Shown: piece after piece, positions 44,748 to 52,885 of the stretch
Layout of the letters: every line of letters starts with the position of its first letter
Position numbering within the stretch: the first letter of the stretch is position 1
Assembly: GCA_046339595.1 (NCBI GenBank)
Contig: JBKDUF010000011.1
Coordinates: 21,247-85,246, forward strand
From: Ga0077527 sp021300125
GTDB lineage: Bacteria > Pseudomonadota > Gammaproteobacteria > Burkholderiales > SG8-41
DNA length: 64,000 nt
Reading direction: 5' to 3'
Translations under genes and position numbers: made by a program
The notes under the pieces: model-generated
What the model was told of the DNA's origin: nothing
The model's database searches: none
The model's input: the letters and a program-made list of their open reading frames with translations, nothing else

Positions 44748-44984
44748 TTACTGCTCGGTCGCGCCGAAGTTTTTCAGCACGCCGTTTTCGAGGATCTTCA
44801 CCTGCTGCTGGGCATCCTGCAGGCGGGATTGGCAGAACTTGAGCAGGTCGGCGCCACGCTTGTACGCGGTGAGCGACTCTTCGAGCGGCATCCGCCCCTC
44901 TTCCATCGCCTCGACAATTTTTTCTAGCTCGGCCAGCGCGGATTCAAAGCTGGGCTCGGCGGCGTTTTTGCTTGTTTTGGACAT
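44748..44984 (-). CDS. xseB: Exodeoxyribonuclease VII small subunit
   Basis: A 78-residue helical protein: FESALAELEKIVEAMEEGRM, PLEESLTAYKRGADLLKFCQ and RLQDAQQQVKIL are the XseB signature. It heads the xseB-ispA-dxs group. The large subunit xseA is elsewhere. It is divergent from the radical SAM gene across 165 bases. Confidence 0.95.
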   Translation of the reverse strand: MSKTSKNAAEPSFESALAELEKIVEAMEEGRMPLEESLTAYKRGADLLKFCQSRLQDAQQQVKILENGVLKNFGATEQ

Positions 44985-45149
44985 GCCGGTGAACCCCGCG
45001 AAAAGGATCAGAAATGTAACGCAATCAGGGGCTTGCGGTCAATGCGCGGACACCACTGCAAGCCGGCTCAGGCATACTTCGCCAACCGGGTTGTAAGGGC
45101 GCAGCCGCTGCGCCGACTCAAGCCCGAACCCCTTGCGGAGAGTCATCCC

Positions 45150-46115
45150 ATGCACGCCATGCTGCCCCTGCTTGAACAGAGCGACTTTCCGGCCATCCGC
45201 CGGCGGGCGCCGGACACCCTGCAGGTCAACCTTGGCTACAAATGCAACCAGAGCTGCCTGCATTGCCATGTCAACGCCGGGCCGACACGCACCGAGCTGA
45301 TGGCGCGCGAGACCATCTTCGAGGTGGTTGCCTTTCTCAAGGCGGCGCGGATCCGGACACTCGACATTACCGGCGGCGCACCGGAACTCAATCCGCATTT
45401 CCGCCTGCTGGTGGAATCGGCACGCCAGCTCGGCGTGCGCGTGATCGACCGCTGCAACCTGACCATCCTGTTCGAACCCGGCCACGAAGACCTGGCGGAA
45501 TTTTTCGCCGCGCAGCAGGTCGAGATCACCGCCTCGATGCCCTGTTACCTGGAGGACAACGTGGATCGCCAGCGTGGCGACGGCGTGTTCAAGTCCAGCA
45601 TCCGCGCGCTGCAAACCCTCAATGCGCTGGGCTACGGCCGGCCCGGCACCGGCCTTGTGCTGAACCTGGTCTACAACCCGCAGGGGCCCGTGCTGCCGCC
45701 GCCGCAGGCGCCACTGGAGAGGGACTACAAGCAGCACCTGGGTGAAGCCCACGGCATCGTCTTCAACCAGCTTTACGTGCTGGCCAACATGCCGATCCAG
45801 CGCTTTGGCAGCACGCTGGTGAGCAAGGGCCAGTTCGATCCCTACATGCAATTGTTGAAGAGCACCAGCCGCACCGAAAACCTGGAGACCGTGATGTGCC
45901 GCACGCTGCTGTCGGTGGACTGGCAGGGTTATGTCTACGACTGCGATTTCAACCAGATGCTCGGCCTGCCGCTGGCCTGGAAGGGCAAACCGCGCACGCA
46001 CCTGCGCGAGCTGCTCGGCGCCGACCTCGACGGCAACCCGATCGCCGTGCGCGACCACTGCTACGGCTGCACCGCCGGCCAGGGCTCGAGCTGCGGCGGT
46101 GCGCTGGAAAAATGA
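45150..46115 (+). CDS. arsS: ArsS-type radical SAM protein (rSAM/selenodomain family)
   Basis: A 321-residue radical SAM enzyme. The [4Fe-4S]-SAM cysteines are C32-x3-C36-x2-C39 in LGYKCNQSCLHCHVNAGP. The segment RTLDITGGAPELNPHFR matches the SAM-binding GGEP region. The C-terminal DUF3641 half ends HCYGCTAGQGSSCGGAL, a conserved Cys-rich tail. Family knowledge: ArsS couples dimethylarsenite to the 5'-deoxyadenosyl group. ATG at 45150 follows GGAG. It is the first gene of a seven- or eight-gene run. No arsM is present, so the substrate (arsenic or otherwise) is unproven. Confidence 0.88.
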   Translation: MHAMLPLLEQSDFPAIRRRAPDTLQVNLGYKCNQSCLHCHVNAGPTRTELMARETIFEVVAFLKAARIRTLDITGGAPELNPHFRLLVESARQLGVRVIDRCNLTILFEPGHEDLAEFFAAQQVEITASMPCYLEDNVDRQRGDGVFKSSIRALQTLNALGYGRPGTGLVLNLVYNPQGPVLPPPQAPLERDYKQHLGEAHGIVFNQLYVLANMPIQRFGSTLVSKGQFDPYMQLLKSTSRTENLETVMCRTLLSVDWQGYVYDCDFNQMLGLPLAWKGKPRTHLRELLGADLDGNPIAVRDHCYGCTAGQGSSCGGALEK

Positions 46116-46146
46116 TCACCCGCCCTTCCACCGAGGAATCATCACC

Positions 46147-47031
46147 ATGAACTTTCGTATGTGGGTCGCAGGATGTGCCGCCCTTCTGCTCGGTTTCGGC
46201 ACACAGGCCATTGCCCAATCCTCCCAATCCGGCACCCTGCGCTTCGGTGTAGGCCTGTTCCAGCCGGACAAGGAACGCAACGACGCCACCTACCGGCCAC
46301 TCGCCGACCATCTGGCGCAGCAACTCGGCCGCAAGGTCGAACTGCGCACCGTCGATACCTGGGAAGGGCTCGCGCTGTCGCTCGCCAACGGCGAAACCGA
46401 CATCGCGCTGATGGGGCCTTGGGGTTATGTGCTGGCCAATCACCAGGCCGGCGCGCAGGCGGTATCCACCATCCTCTATGACGGCAAACCGGAATACTTC
46501 GCGATCATCGTCACCCACCCGAAAAGCGGCATCCAGCGCCTGGATGACCTGAAGGGACGCAGCTTCGCTTTCGGCGACAAGGGCTCGACCTCGGGTTATC
46601 TGATTCCCTTCCACCAGTTCCAGCGCATGGGTATCGATCCCGACAAATTTTTCAGCCGTGTGCTCTACACCCGACACCAGGCGATCCAGACCCAGGTCAC
46701 GCGTGGCGAGCTCGATGCCGGCGCCGATTTCAACCGCAACCGCGACACCATGATCAGCGAAGGCCTGATCAGGGCCGAGGACAGCCGCATCATCTGGACC
46801 TCTGCGCCGCTGCCCAACGACGCCGTCGCCGTCAACACCACGCTGGCGAAGGATGCCGCCTTTGTTGCAAGGCTGCGCAAAGCGCTGGAAGGCGTGGGCC
46901 CGGCGCTGGCCAGCAACCCGAAACTGCTGCCTCCGCGTTACACCGGGTTCGTGTCCCGCGACAACGGCTTCTACAAGCCGATCCGCGACGCCGGCCTTGA
47001 GACCGGGAAGCTGACCCCGGCCAAACGCTGA
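46147..47031 (+). CDS. PhnD-family periplasmic binding protein
   Basis: A 294-residue exported protein: signal peptide to about residue 23 (TQAIAQSS), then TLRFGVGLFQPDKERNDATY, WEGLALSLANGETDIALMGP, FGDKGSTSGYLIPFHQF and TRGELDAGADFNRNRD, all features of the phosphate/phosphonate-binding superfamily. It is clearly divergent from the 26-kb paralogue. GAGGAA lies ahead of the ATG. A PhnE permease follows by 3 bases, but there is no ATPase gene. Its place after the ArsS-like gene suggests an oxyanion or organo-element ligand (inference). Confidence 0.9.
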   Translation: MNFRMWVAGCAALLLGFGTQAIAQSSQSGTLRFGVGLFQPDKERNDATYRPLADHLAQQLGRKVELRTVDTWEGLALSLANGETDIALMGPWGYVLANHQAGAQAVSTILYDGKPEYFAIIVTHPKSGIQRLDDLKGRSFAFGDKGSTSGYLIPFHQFQRMGIDPDKFFSRVLYTRHQAIQTQVTRGELDAGADFNRNRDTMISEGLIRAEDSRIIWTSAPLPNDAVAVNTTLAKDAAFVARLRKALEGVGPALASNPKLLPPRYTGFVSRDNGFYKPIRDAGLETGKLTPAKR

Positions 47032-47034
47032 GCG

Positions 47035-47913
47035 ATGTTCAAGTCCGGCACGGATCGCACGCTGCACACCTGGATCGGGGCCTACCTGCTGCTGGTCGCG
47101 CTGATCATCAGCCAGTTCATCGCGGCTGGCGATTTCTCCTTCGGCCGCAAGCCCTGGGAGAATTTCAAGAAAACCGCGGCCGAGCTGTCGCAGCCGAGTT
47201 TTCTCAACATCTGGTTTGGCTCCGATCGCGTTGAATACCGCTCCGATGACGGCCGCGTGCTGCGGGTGGAGAACCCGCGCGAACGCGAGCGCGAGTTCCT
47301 GGCTGCGCTCGGACGCGCAACCTGGACCACCTTCCAGGTGGCCACCCTGGGCTCGTTGCTCGCCGCCGTGGCTGCGCTGCCCTTCGGCCTGGCCGCGGCA
47401 CGCAACATGATGTTGCCGCCCGTCATCGCGCAGACGGCGCGGGTCACGCTCGACGTGTTCCGCTCCATCCATACGCTGGTGTTCGGCCTGCTCTTCGTCG
47501 GCGTGATCGGCCTCGGGCCCATGGCCGGCGTATTGGCCATCGCCGCGCACTCCTTCGGCACCTACGGAAAGCTCTACGCCGAATCCATCGAGACCGCCGA
47601 TGCCCGCCTGATCCAGTCGGGTGTGGCGCTGGGCCTGAGCCCGCTGCAGACCCTGGTCTACGGTCTGTGGCGCACCATGCTGCCGCGCTGGATTTCGGTG
47701 CACCTGTATGTCTGGGAATTCAATGTCCGCGACTCCACCGTGCTCGGTCTTATTGGCGCCGGCGGCCTGGGCCTCCTGCTGTCGGAAGCGGTATCGTTGT
47801 TCCAGTGGGGACGGCTGGCGACGATCCTGATCGCGATCGTGGCACTGGTGGTCGCCTTCGACAACCTGAGCCGCCACATCCGCCACGCCGTCAACCGGCC
47901 GCGGGAGCACTGA
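47035..47913 (+). CDS. PhnE-type ABC transporter permease
   Basis: A 292-residue permease. TTFQVATLGSLLAAVAALPF, FRSIHTLVFGLLFVGVIGLGP and STVLGLIGAGGLGLLL are PhnE motifs. A periplasmic stretch of about 60 residues follows the first helix. It is coupled to the binding protein (3-base gap). It lacks a cognate ATPase, so it must borrow one, possibly the PhnC-type ATPase at 26,913-27,743. Confidence 0.9.
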   Translation: MFKSGTDRTLHTWIGAYLLLVALIISQFIAAGDFSFGRKPWENFKKTAAELSQPSFLNIWFGSDRVEYRSDDGRVLRVENPREREREFLAALGRATWTTFQVATLGSLLAAVAALPFGLAAARNMMLPPVIAQTARVTLDVFRSIHTLVFGLLFVGVIGLGPMAGVLAIAAHSFGTYGKLYAESIETADARLIQSGVALGLSPLQTLVYGLWRTMLPRWISVHLYVWEFNVRDSTVLGLIGAGGLGLLLSEAVSLFQWGRLATILIAIVALVVAFDNLSRHIRHAVNRPREH

Positions 47914-47914
47914 C

Positions 47915-48910
47915 ATGAACGATACCCACCCGGGCCGCAGCTGCCCGCTGCATTACCGTTACGCGGCATCCTCGCTCGATCGCGCGCCGGAAATCACGAC
48001 TGACACGCTGTATGTCGCAGGCGGGCTCTACGGCAACCGGCCCGCGCTGCACGCGCTAGAAGCCATGGCCGCGCAGGAGGACGCAGTCCTCGCATTCAAC
48101 GGGGACTTCAACTGGTTCAACATCGATGCCGCAGCGTTCGCCGACATCAACAGCGGCGTGCTGCGCCACCATGCGCTGCGCGGCAACGTCGAGACCGAAC
48201 TCGCCGGGGACGATGACGGCGCCGGCTGCGGCTGCGGGTATCCGGCCACGGTCGGCGACGCCGAGGTCGCCCGCTCCAACGCCATCCTTGCCAGGCTGCG
48301 CGAAACCGCGCGCGCCGCGCTATCACTGCGCGCACGCCTGGCTGCGCTGCCAATGACACTCACCGCCGAGGTCGGTGGCCTGCGCGTGGCCCTGGTCCAC
48401 GGCGACTGCGAATCGCTCGCCGGCTGGAGTTACGATGAATCGGCCCTGCGCGATGCTGCCGGCGTCGGCCGGGTGGCCGCGCATTGCGCGTCCGCCCGCG
48501 CCCGCGTGGTCGCCAGCAGCCATACCTGCCTGCCGGTGGCACTGCGCTTCAGGGCCGGCGGCCGCGACTGCGCGCTGTTCAACAACGGCGCCGCGGGCAT
48601 GCCCAACTTCGCCGGCACCGGCTTCGGCATCGTCACCCGCATCGCGACAAGCCCGGCGCCGCTGCCCGCGCTCTACGGCACGGTGCTCGACGGCGTATAT
48701 ATCGACGCGCTGCCGCTGCATTACAACCGCGAGGCCTGGCAGCACGAGTTCGACGCGCAATGGCCCGAGGGCAGTGATGGCGCGATGTCCTACGCCGCGC
48801 GCATCCGCAACGGCCCGCGCTACGGGCTCAACCGCGCCATGGGGAACGGTATCCGGGTCAACAGCAGCCTGCTGCAGCAACTGCAATCCGTTTCAGCAAA
48901 GGAAGAATAA
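47915..48910 (+). CDS. Calcineurin-like metallophosphoesterase
   Basis: A 331-residue protein with a weakly conserved metallophosphatase fold. The usual blocks appear in order as VAGGLYGN, AFNGDFNWFN, LRGNVETEL, ALVHGDCES and ASSHTCLP, corresponding to GDxHG, GDxxD, GNHE, GHxH-type sites with substitutions. Metal binding is plausible but altered. It starts 1 base after phnE and its stop shares a base with the next start. It is probably part of the ArsS-like pathway, perhaps removing a phosphate from a sugar intermediate (inference). Confidence 0.75.
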   Translation: MNDTHPGRSCPLHYRYAASSLDRAPEITTDTLYVAGGLYGNRPALHALEAMAAQEDAVLAFNGDFNWFNIDAAAFADINSGVLRHHALRGNVETELAGDDDGAGCGCGYPATVGDAEVARSNAILARLRETARAALSLRARLAALPMTLTAEVGGLRVALVHGDCESLAGWSYDESALRDAAGVGRVAAHCASARARVVASSHTCLPVALRFRAGGRDCALFNNGAAGMPNFAGTGFGIVTRIATSPAPLPALYGTVLDGVYIDALPLHYNREAWQHEFDAQWPEGSDGAMSYAARIRNGPRYGLNRAMGNGIRVNSSLLQQLQSVSAKEE

Positions 48911-51042
48911 TGAATAAAAACAGGGCGTTACTGGCCATCATCGTAGTCGCCGCGGTGATCGCGTTTTTCGCCCTCGGGCTGCAGCGCTATCTGTCGCTGG
49001 AGTATTTCCAGTCGCAGCGCGGCGCAATCGAGGCGCTGGTCGCCGCGCACCCGCTGCGCGCGGGCCTGCTGTTTTTCGCGGCCTATGTCGCCGTCACCGG
49101 CCTCTCTCTGCCCGGCGCGGCGATCCTGACCCTGGTCGCCGGCGCGATCTTCGGCCTGCTCTGGGGCACCGTGATCGTGTCCTTCGCCTCGACGCTGGGC
49201 GCGACGCTGGCCTTTCTGGCGTCGCGCTTCCTGCTGCGCGACTGGGTACAGCAGAAATTCGGCGACCGCCTGCGCACTGTCAACGAAGGCGTCGCGCGCG
49301 AAGGCGGCTTCTACCTGTTCGCGCTGCGCCTGGTGCCGGTGTTTCCGTTTTTCGCGGTGAACCTGCTGATGGGCCTGACGCCGATGCGCACCTGGACCTA
49401 TTGCTGGGTCAGCCAGCTCGGCATGTTCGCCGGCACGGTGGTTTACGTGTATGCCGGGACCCAGCTCGGCGAGTTCCGGATATCGGCAGGACTGATCGGC
49501 GCATTCGTGCTGCTCGGCCTGTTCCCGCTGCTGGCCAAAAAAATGCTCGATGCGCTGAAGGCGCGCAAGGTCTATGCCGGCTGGAAAAAACCCGCGCGCT
49601 TTGACCGCAACCTGGTAGTGATCGGCGCCGGCGCGGCCGGACTGGTCTCGGCCTACATTGCCGCAGCGGTCAAGGCCAAGGTCACGCTGGTGGAAAAACA
49701 CCGCATGGGTGGCGACTGCCTGAACACCGGCTGCGTGCCATCGAAAGCACTGATCAAGTCGGCCAAGCTGGCGGCCACAATGCGCAGGGCGAGCCATTAC
49801 GGCCTGAAGGACAGCAGTGCCGATTTTGATTTCGCCGAGGTCATGGAGCGCGTGCAGCGGGTGATCCGCGACATCGAGCCGCATGATTCGGTCGAGCGCT
49901 ATACCCGGCTGGGCGTGGAATGCCTCGAGGGCGAGGCGAACATCACCTCGCCGTGGTCGGTCGAAATCCGGACCGCCGCCGGCAAGCAGACGCTGACCAC
50001 GCGCGGCATCGTCATTGCCGCCGGCGCGCGGCCCTTGGTGCCGCCGATCCCCGGCATTGACGAGGTCGGCGCGCTGACCTCGGATACCGTGTGGAACCTG
50101 CGCGAACTGCCGAAGCGGCTGGTTGTGCTCGGCGGCGGGCCCATCGGCTGCGAGCTGACCCAGTGTTTCGCGCGCCTCGGTGCGCAGGTGACGCAGGTCG
50201 AAATGCTGCCCCGGCTGATGGTGCGGGAAGACCCGGAAATCTCGGCGGTGGTCGAGACGAGGTTCCGCGATGAAGGCATCCGCGTGCTCACCGGTCACCA
50301 GGCGCAGCGATTCGCCTTGGAAAACGGCGAGAAAGCGCTCTACTGCGAAGCCGGCGGCCAGTCTGTGCGCATCGCCTTCGACGCCGTGCTCTGCGCGGTG
50401 GGCCGCGTCGCCAACACCAGCGGTTATGGCCTGGATGCACTCGGCATTCCGGTGACCAAGGCACGCACCGTGGAAGTCAACGAGTTCATGCAGACGAAGT
50501 ACCCCAACATCCTCGCCTGCGGCGATGTCGCCGGACCGTACCAGTTCACCCACACCGCGGCGCACACTGCCTGGTACGCGGCAGTCAACGGCCTCTTCGG
50601 CAGCCTCGGTAAATTCCGCGCCGATTTTTCCGTGATTCCCTGGGCCACCTTCACTGACCCCGAAGTCGCCCGCGTCGGCCTCAACGAAACCGAGGCGGGG
50701 GACCGGAATATCCCCTACGAAGTCACCATCTACGGCATCGACGACCTCGACCGCGCCATCGCCGACGGCAACGCCCACGGCCTGGTGAAAGTGCTGACCG
50801 TGCCCGGCCGCGACAGAATCCTCGGCGCCACGATAGTCGGCGAGCACGCCGGCGACCTCATCACCGAATTCGTGCTGGCGATGAAGCACGGCATCGGTCT
50901 CAACAAGATACTCGGCACCATCCACATCTACCCGACGCTGGCCGAAGCCAGCAAATACGTGGCCGGCAACTGGAAACGCGCCCACGCCCCGAAACGATTG
51001 CTGGAATGGGTGGAGCGGTTTCACGCCTGGCGCCGAGGCTGA
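48910..51042 (+). CDS. TVP38/TMEM64 membrane domain fused to a MerA-like disulfide oxidoreductase
   Basis: A 710-residue fusion. Residues about 1-215 are a polytopic SNARE-associated/DedA-like domain (FFAAYVAVTGLSLPGAAILT, FLLRDWVQQKFGDRL, ALRLVPVFPFFAVNLLMGL). Residues about 232-710 are a class I pyridine-nucleotide disulfide oxidoreductase: LVVIGAGAAGLVSAY, redox-active C270-LNTG-C275, LGGGPIGCELTQCF, ILACGDVAGPYQFTHTA and PWATFTDPEVARVG. It has no heavy-metal-associated domain and no merR neighbour, so it is not a standard mercuric reductase. It is tethered to the inner membrane. The substrate is unknown. Confidence 0.88.
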   Translation: MNKNRALLAIIVVAAVIAFFALGLQRYLSLEYFQSQRGAIEALVAAHPLRAGLLFFAAYVAVTGLSLPGAAILTLVAGAIFGLLWGTVIVSFASTLGATLAFLASRFLLRDWVQQKFGDRLRTVNEGVAREGGFYLFALRLVPVFPFFAVNLLMGLTPMRTWTYCWVSQLGMFAGTVVYVYAGTQLGEFRISAGLIGAFVLLGLFPLLAKKMLDALKARKVYAGWKKPARFDRNLVVIGAGAAGLVSAYIAAAVKAKVTLVEKHRMGGDCLNTGCVPSKALIKSAKLAATMRRASHYGLKDSSADFDFAEVMERVQRVIRDIEPHDSVERYTRLGVECLEGEANITSPWSVEIRTAAGKQTLTTRGIVIAAGARPLVPPIPGIDEVGALTSDTVWNLRELPKRLVVLGGGPIGCELTQCFARLGAQVTQVEMLPRLMVREDPEISAVVETRFRDEGIRVLTGHQAQRFALENGEKALYCEAGGQSVRIAFDAVLCAVGRVANTSGYGLDALGIPVTKARTVEVNEFMQTKYPNILACGDVAGPYQFTHTAAHTAWYAAVNGLFGSLGKFRADFSVIPWATFTDPEVARVGLNETEAGDRNIPYEVTIYGIDDLDRAIADGNAHGLVKVLTVPGRDRILGATIVGEHAGDLITEFVLAMKHGIGLNKILGTIHIYPTLAEASKYVAGNWKRAHAPKRLLEWVERFHAWRRG

Positions 51043-51355
51043 ATGTCGCCAGCGGTTTTGAACTTAAACCCCTTGTGAGCCGCCGAGCAGCACAGCGGTT
51101 TCGGGGGATGTCGGCGAGCACTGGGCGAGCAGCGCAAGCCTCACCCGCAGCAACACAGCATCTCGCCCACGGCGATGGCCATCTTCGAGCGCTCACGCGA
51201 GTTGCGCAGCCGCCCGAAATCGCGAGCAGCACAGGGCAGCCCGGAGGGCCGGCGAGCCAGGGCGGCCTTTTCTTTGGTTACTTTCTTTTGGCCGCACAAA
51301 AGAAAGTGACTAGCCGCCGGGCTACCCCCGGCGAACTTGACTCTGCAATGACACT
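51043..51355. repeat. Dispersed-repeat-like intergenic element with hairpin
   Basis: This 313-base gap carries no gene. Its right part (about 51,262-51,335) contains an 11-bp perfect inverted repeat, ACTTTCTTTTG (51280-51290) and CAAAAGAAAGT (51297-51307). The hairpin is flanked by GC-rich pieces resembling an intergenic element I recognise from many Burkholderiales and Xanthomonadales genomes. CGAGCAGCACAG occurs twice (near 51,083 and 51,221). The hairpin may also stop or stabilise transcripts from the upstream operon. Confidence 0.6.
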
Positions 51356-52192
51356 ATGAATATGAGAAAAATTCTCCTCACTCTCCTGCTTGCAGCACTA
51401 CCCCTGACGGCGCACGCCCAATCCTTCGACCACGACCACAAAGCCTGGTCCGCCATGCTGAAAAGGCACGTTGTCCTCATCGACGGCGGCAAGGCCTCGC
51501 AGGTGCGCTACGCCGGCTTCGCGCAGGACCGCGGCGAACTCAAGGCCTACCTTGCAACGCTGTCCAGGGTTACGCCGGCCGAATTCAATGCCTGGGACAA
51601 GGCGCGGCAGATGGCCTTCCTGATCAATGCCTACAACGCCTTCACGATCGAAAAAATCCTGACGCGTTACCCGAACATCCAGTCCATCTGGGACTTCGGC
51701 AAGGTCTTCGGCAACCCGTTCAAGGACCGCTACTTCACTCTGCTCGGCCGCGGTTTCTCGCTCGACATGATCGAGCACGACACGCTGCGCAAACCCGGCG
51801 TCTACGACGAACCGCGCGTGCATTTCGCGGTGAACTGCGCCTCGGTGGGCTGCCCGATGCTGCGTGAGGAAGCCTATGTCGCCGCGCGACTCGACGCACA
51901 GCTGGAAGAGCAGACGCGACGCTTCCTGTCCGACCGCAGCCGCAACCGCTACAACGCGCGGGACAATGCGCTGGAGGTTTCCGAAATCTTCAGATGGTTC
52001 AGCGTGGACTGGACCAGCGGCTACCGTGGCCTGGAAGGGAAAACACCGCCGATCACCTCGCGCGAGCAGTGGTTCGGGCGGCATGCGGCCCTGCTTGCGG
52101 ACAGCGCCGAGCATCAGGCCCTGCTGCGGTCGGGCCAGTTCCCGCTGCGCCATCTCGACTATGATTGGACGCTCAATAACGCCCGAAAATGA
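51356..52192 (+). CDS. DUF547 exported protein
   Basis: A 278-residue protein with a signal peptide to about residue 22 (TAHAQSF). The DUF547 core is visible: AFLINAYNAFTIEKILTRYP, NPFKDRYFTLLGRGFSLDMI, HFAVNCASVGCPMLREEAY. The conserved Asn, Cys and His suggest a papain-like or transglutaminase-like fold, but the function is unknown. It is commonly found beside the TIGR04283/TIGR04282 pair. It is followed 6 bases later by the glycosyltransferase gene. Confidence 0.9.
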   Translation: MNMRKILLTLLLAALPLTAHAQSFDHDHKAWSAMLKRHVVLIDGGKASQVRYAGFAQDRGELKAYLATLSRVTPAEFNAWDKARQMAFLINAYNAFTIEKILTRYPNIQSIWDFGKVFGNPFKDRYFTLLGRGFSLDMIEHDTLRKPGVYDEPRVHFAVNCASVGCPMLREEAYVAARLDAQLEEQTRRFLSDRSRNRYNARDNALEVSEIFRWFSVDWTSGYRGLEGKTPPITSREQWFGRHAALLADSAEHQALLRSGQFPLRHLDYDWTLNNARK

Positions 52193-52198
52193 CCCTGC

Positions 52199-52885
52199 AT
52201 GACCCTGTCGATCATCGTCCCGGTGTTGAACGAAGCAGAGGGCATCGTTGCCTCGCTGCAGGCCCTGGAGCCGCTGCGCGAACGCGGCTGCGAGGTCATC
52301 GTGGTGGACGGCGGCAGCAGCGACAACACGGTGGCGCTCGCCATCCCTCTGGCTGACCAGCTGCTCGTCACCGGCGCCGGGCGCGCGCGCCAGATGAATG
52401 CCGGCGCCGCCGCGGCAATCAAGGAAATCCTGTGCTTCCTGCATGCCGACACCCGCCTGCCCGAGGCCGCCGACGGGCTGATCCGCGCGGGGCTTGCGCG
52501 CAGCCGGCGCAGCTGGGGACGGTTCGATGTGCGCATTGAGGGGCGCCATCCGCTGCTGCGCGTGGTGGCGACGCTGATGAACTGGCGCTCACGGCTAACC
52601 GGCATCGCCACCGGCGACCAGGCGATGTTTGTCACCCGCTCGCTGTTCGAGGCCGCGGGCCGCTTTCCCGAAATCGCGCTGATGGAGGACATCGCGTTCA
52701 GCCACCTGCTCCAACGCTACGGACCGCCGCTGTGCATCGCCCATCGCCTGAGCACCTCGGGCCGGCGCTGGGAGAAGCACGGCGTGCTGCGCACCGTGGT
52801 CCTGATGTGGCGGCTGCGCCTCGCCTACCGGCTGGGCGCCGATCCGGATCAGTTGGCTGCGCGTTATGTCCGCCACGACCGCTGA
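52199..52885 (+). CDS. TIGR04283-type family 2 glycosyltransferase
   Basis: A 228-residue cytoplasmic GT-A enzyme: LSIIVPVLNEAEGIVASLQA, VIVVDGGSSDNT, FLHADTRLPE (DxD-like) and MEDIAFSHLL, with the terminal region of a short GT2. This family was first named rSAM/selenodomain-associated transferase 2 and later arsenosugar biosynthesis glycosyltransferase. The sugar donor and acceptor are unknown. It overlaps the next gene by 20 bases. Confidence 0.9.
   Translation: MTLSIIVPVLNEAEGIVASLQALEPLRERGCEVIVVDGGSSDNTVALAIPLADQLLVTGAGRARQMNAGAAAAIKEILCFLHADTRLPEAADGLIRAGLARSRRSWGRFDVRIEGRHPLLRVVATLMNWRSRLTGIATGDQAMFVTRSLFEAAGRFPEIALMEDIAFSHLLQRYGPPLCIAHRLSTSGRRWEKHGVLRTVVLMWRLRLAYRLGADPDQLAARYVRHDR

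Noticed and set aside
45949..47916. A 655-codon minus-strand frame antisense to phnD and phnE of the ArsS-type cluster
   Set aside because: The plus strand has signal peptide and PhnD/PhnE motifs with tight spacing. The minus frame has none.
48928..51024. A 698-codon minus-strand frame antisense to the TVP38-oxidoreductase gene
   Set aside because: Low-complexity His/Gly/Ala-rich translation with no motif. The opposite strand has intact FAD and CLNTGC motifs.
48910..51042. Mercury-resistance locus (merA)
   Set aside because: The CLNTGC site is present, but there is no heavy-metal-associated domain, no merR/merT/merP, and the gene is fused to a TVP38 domain.
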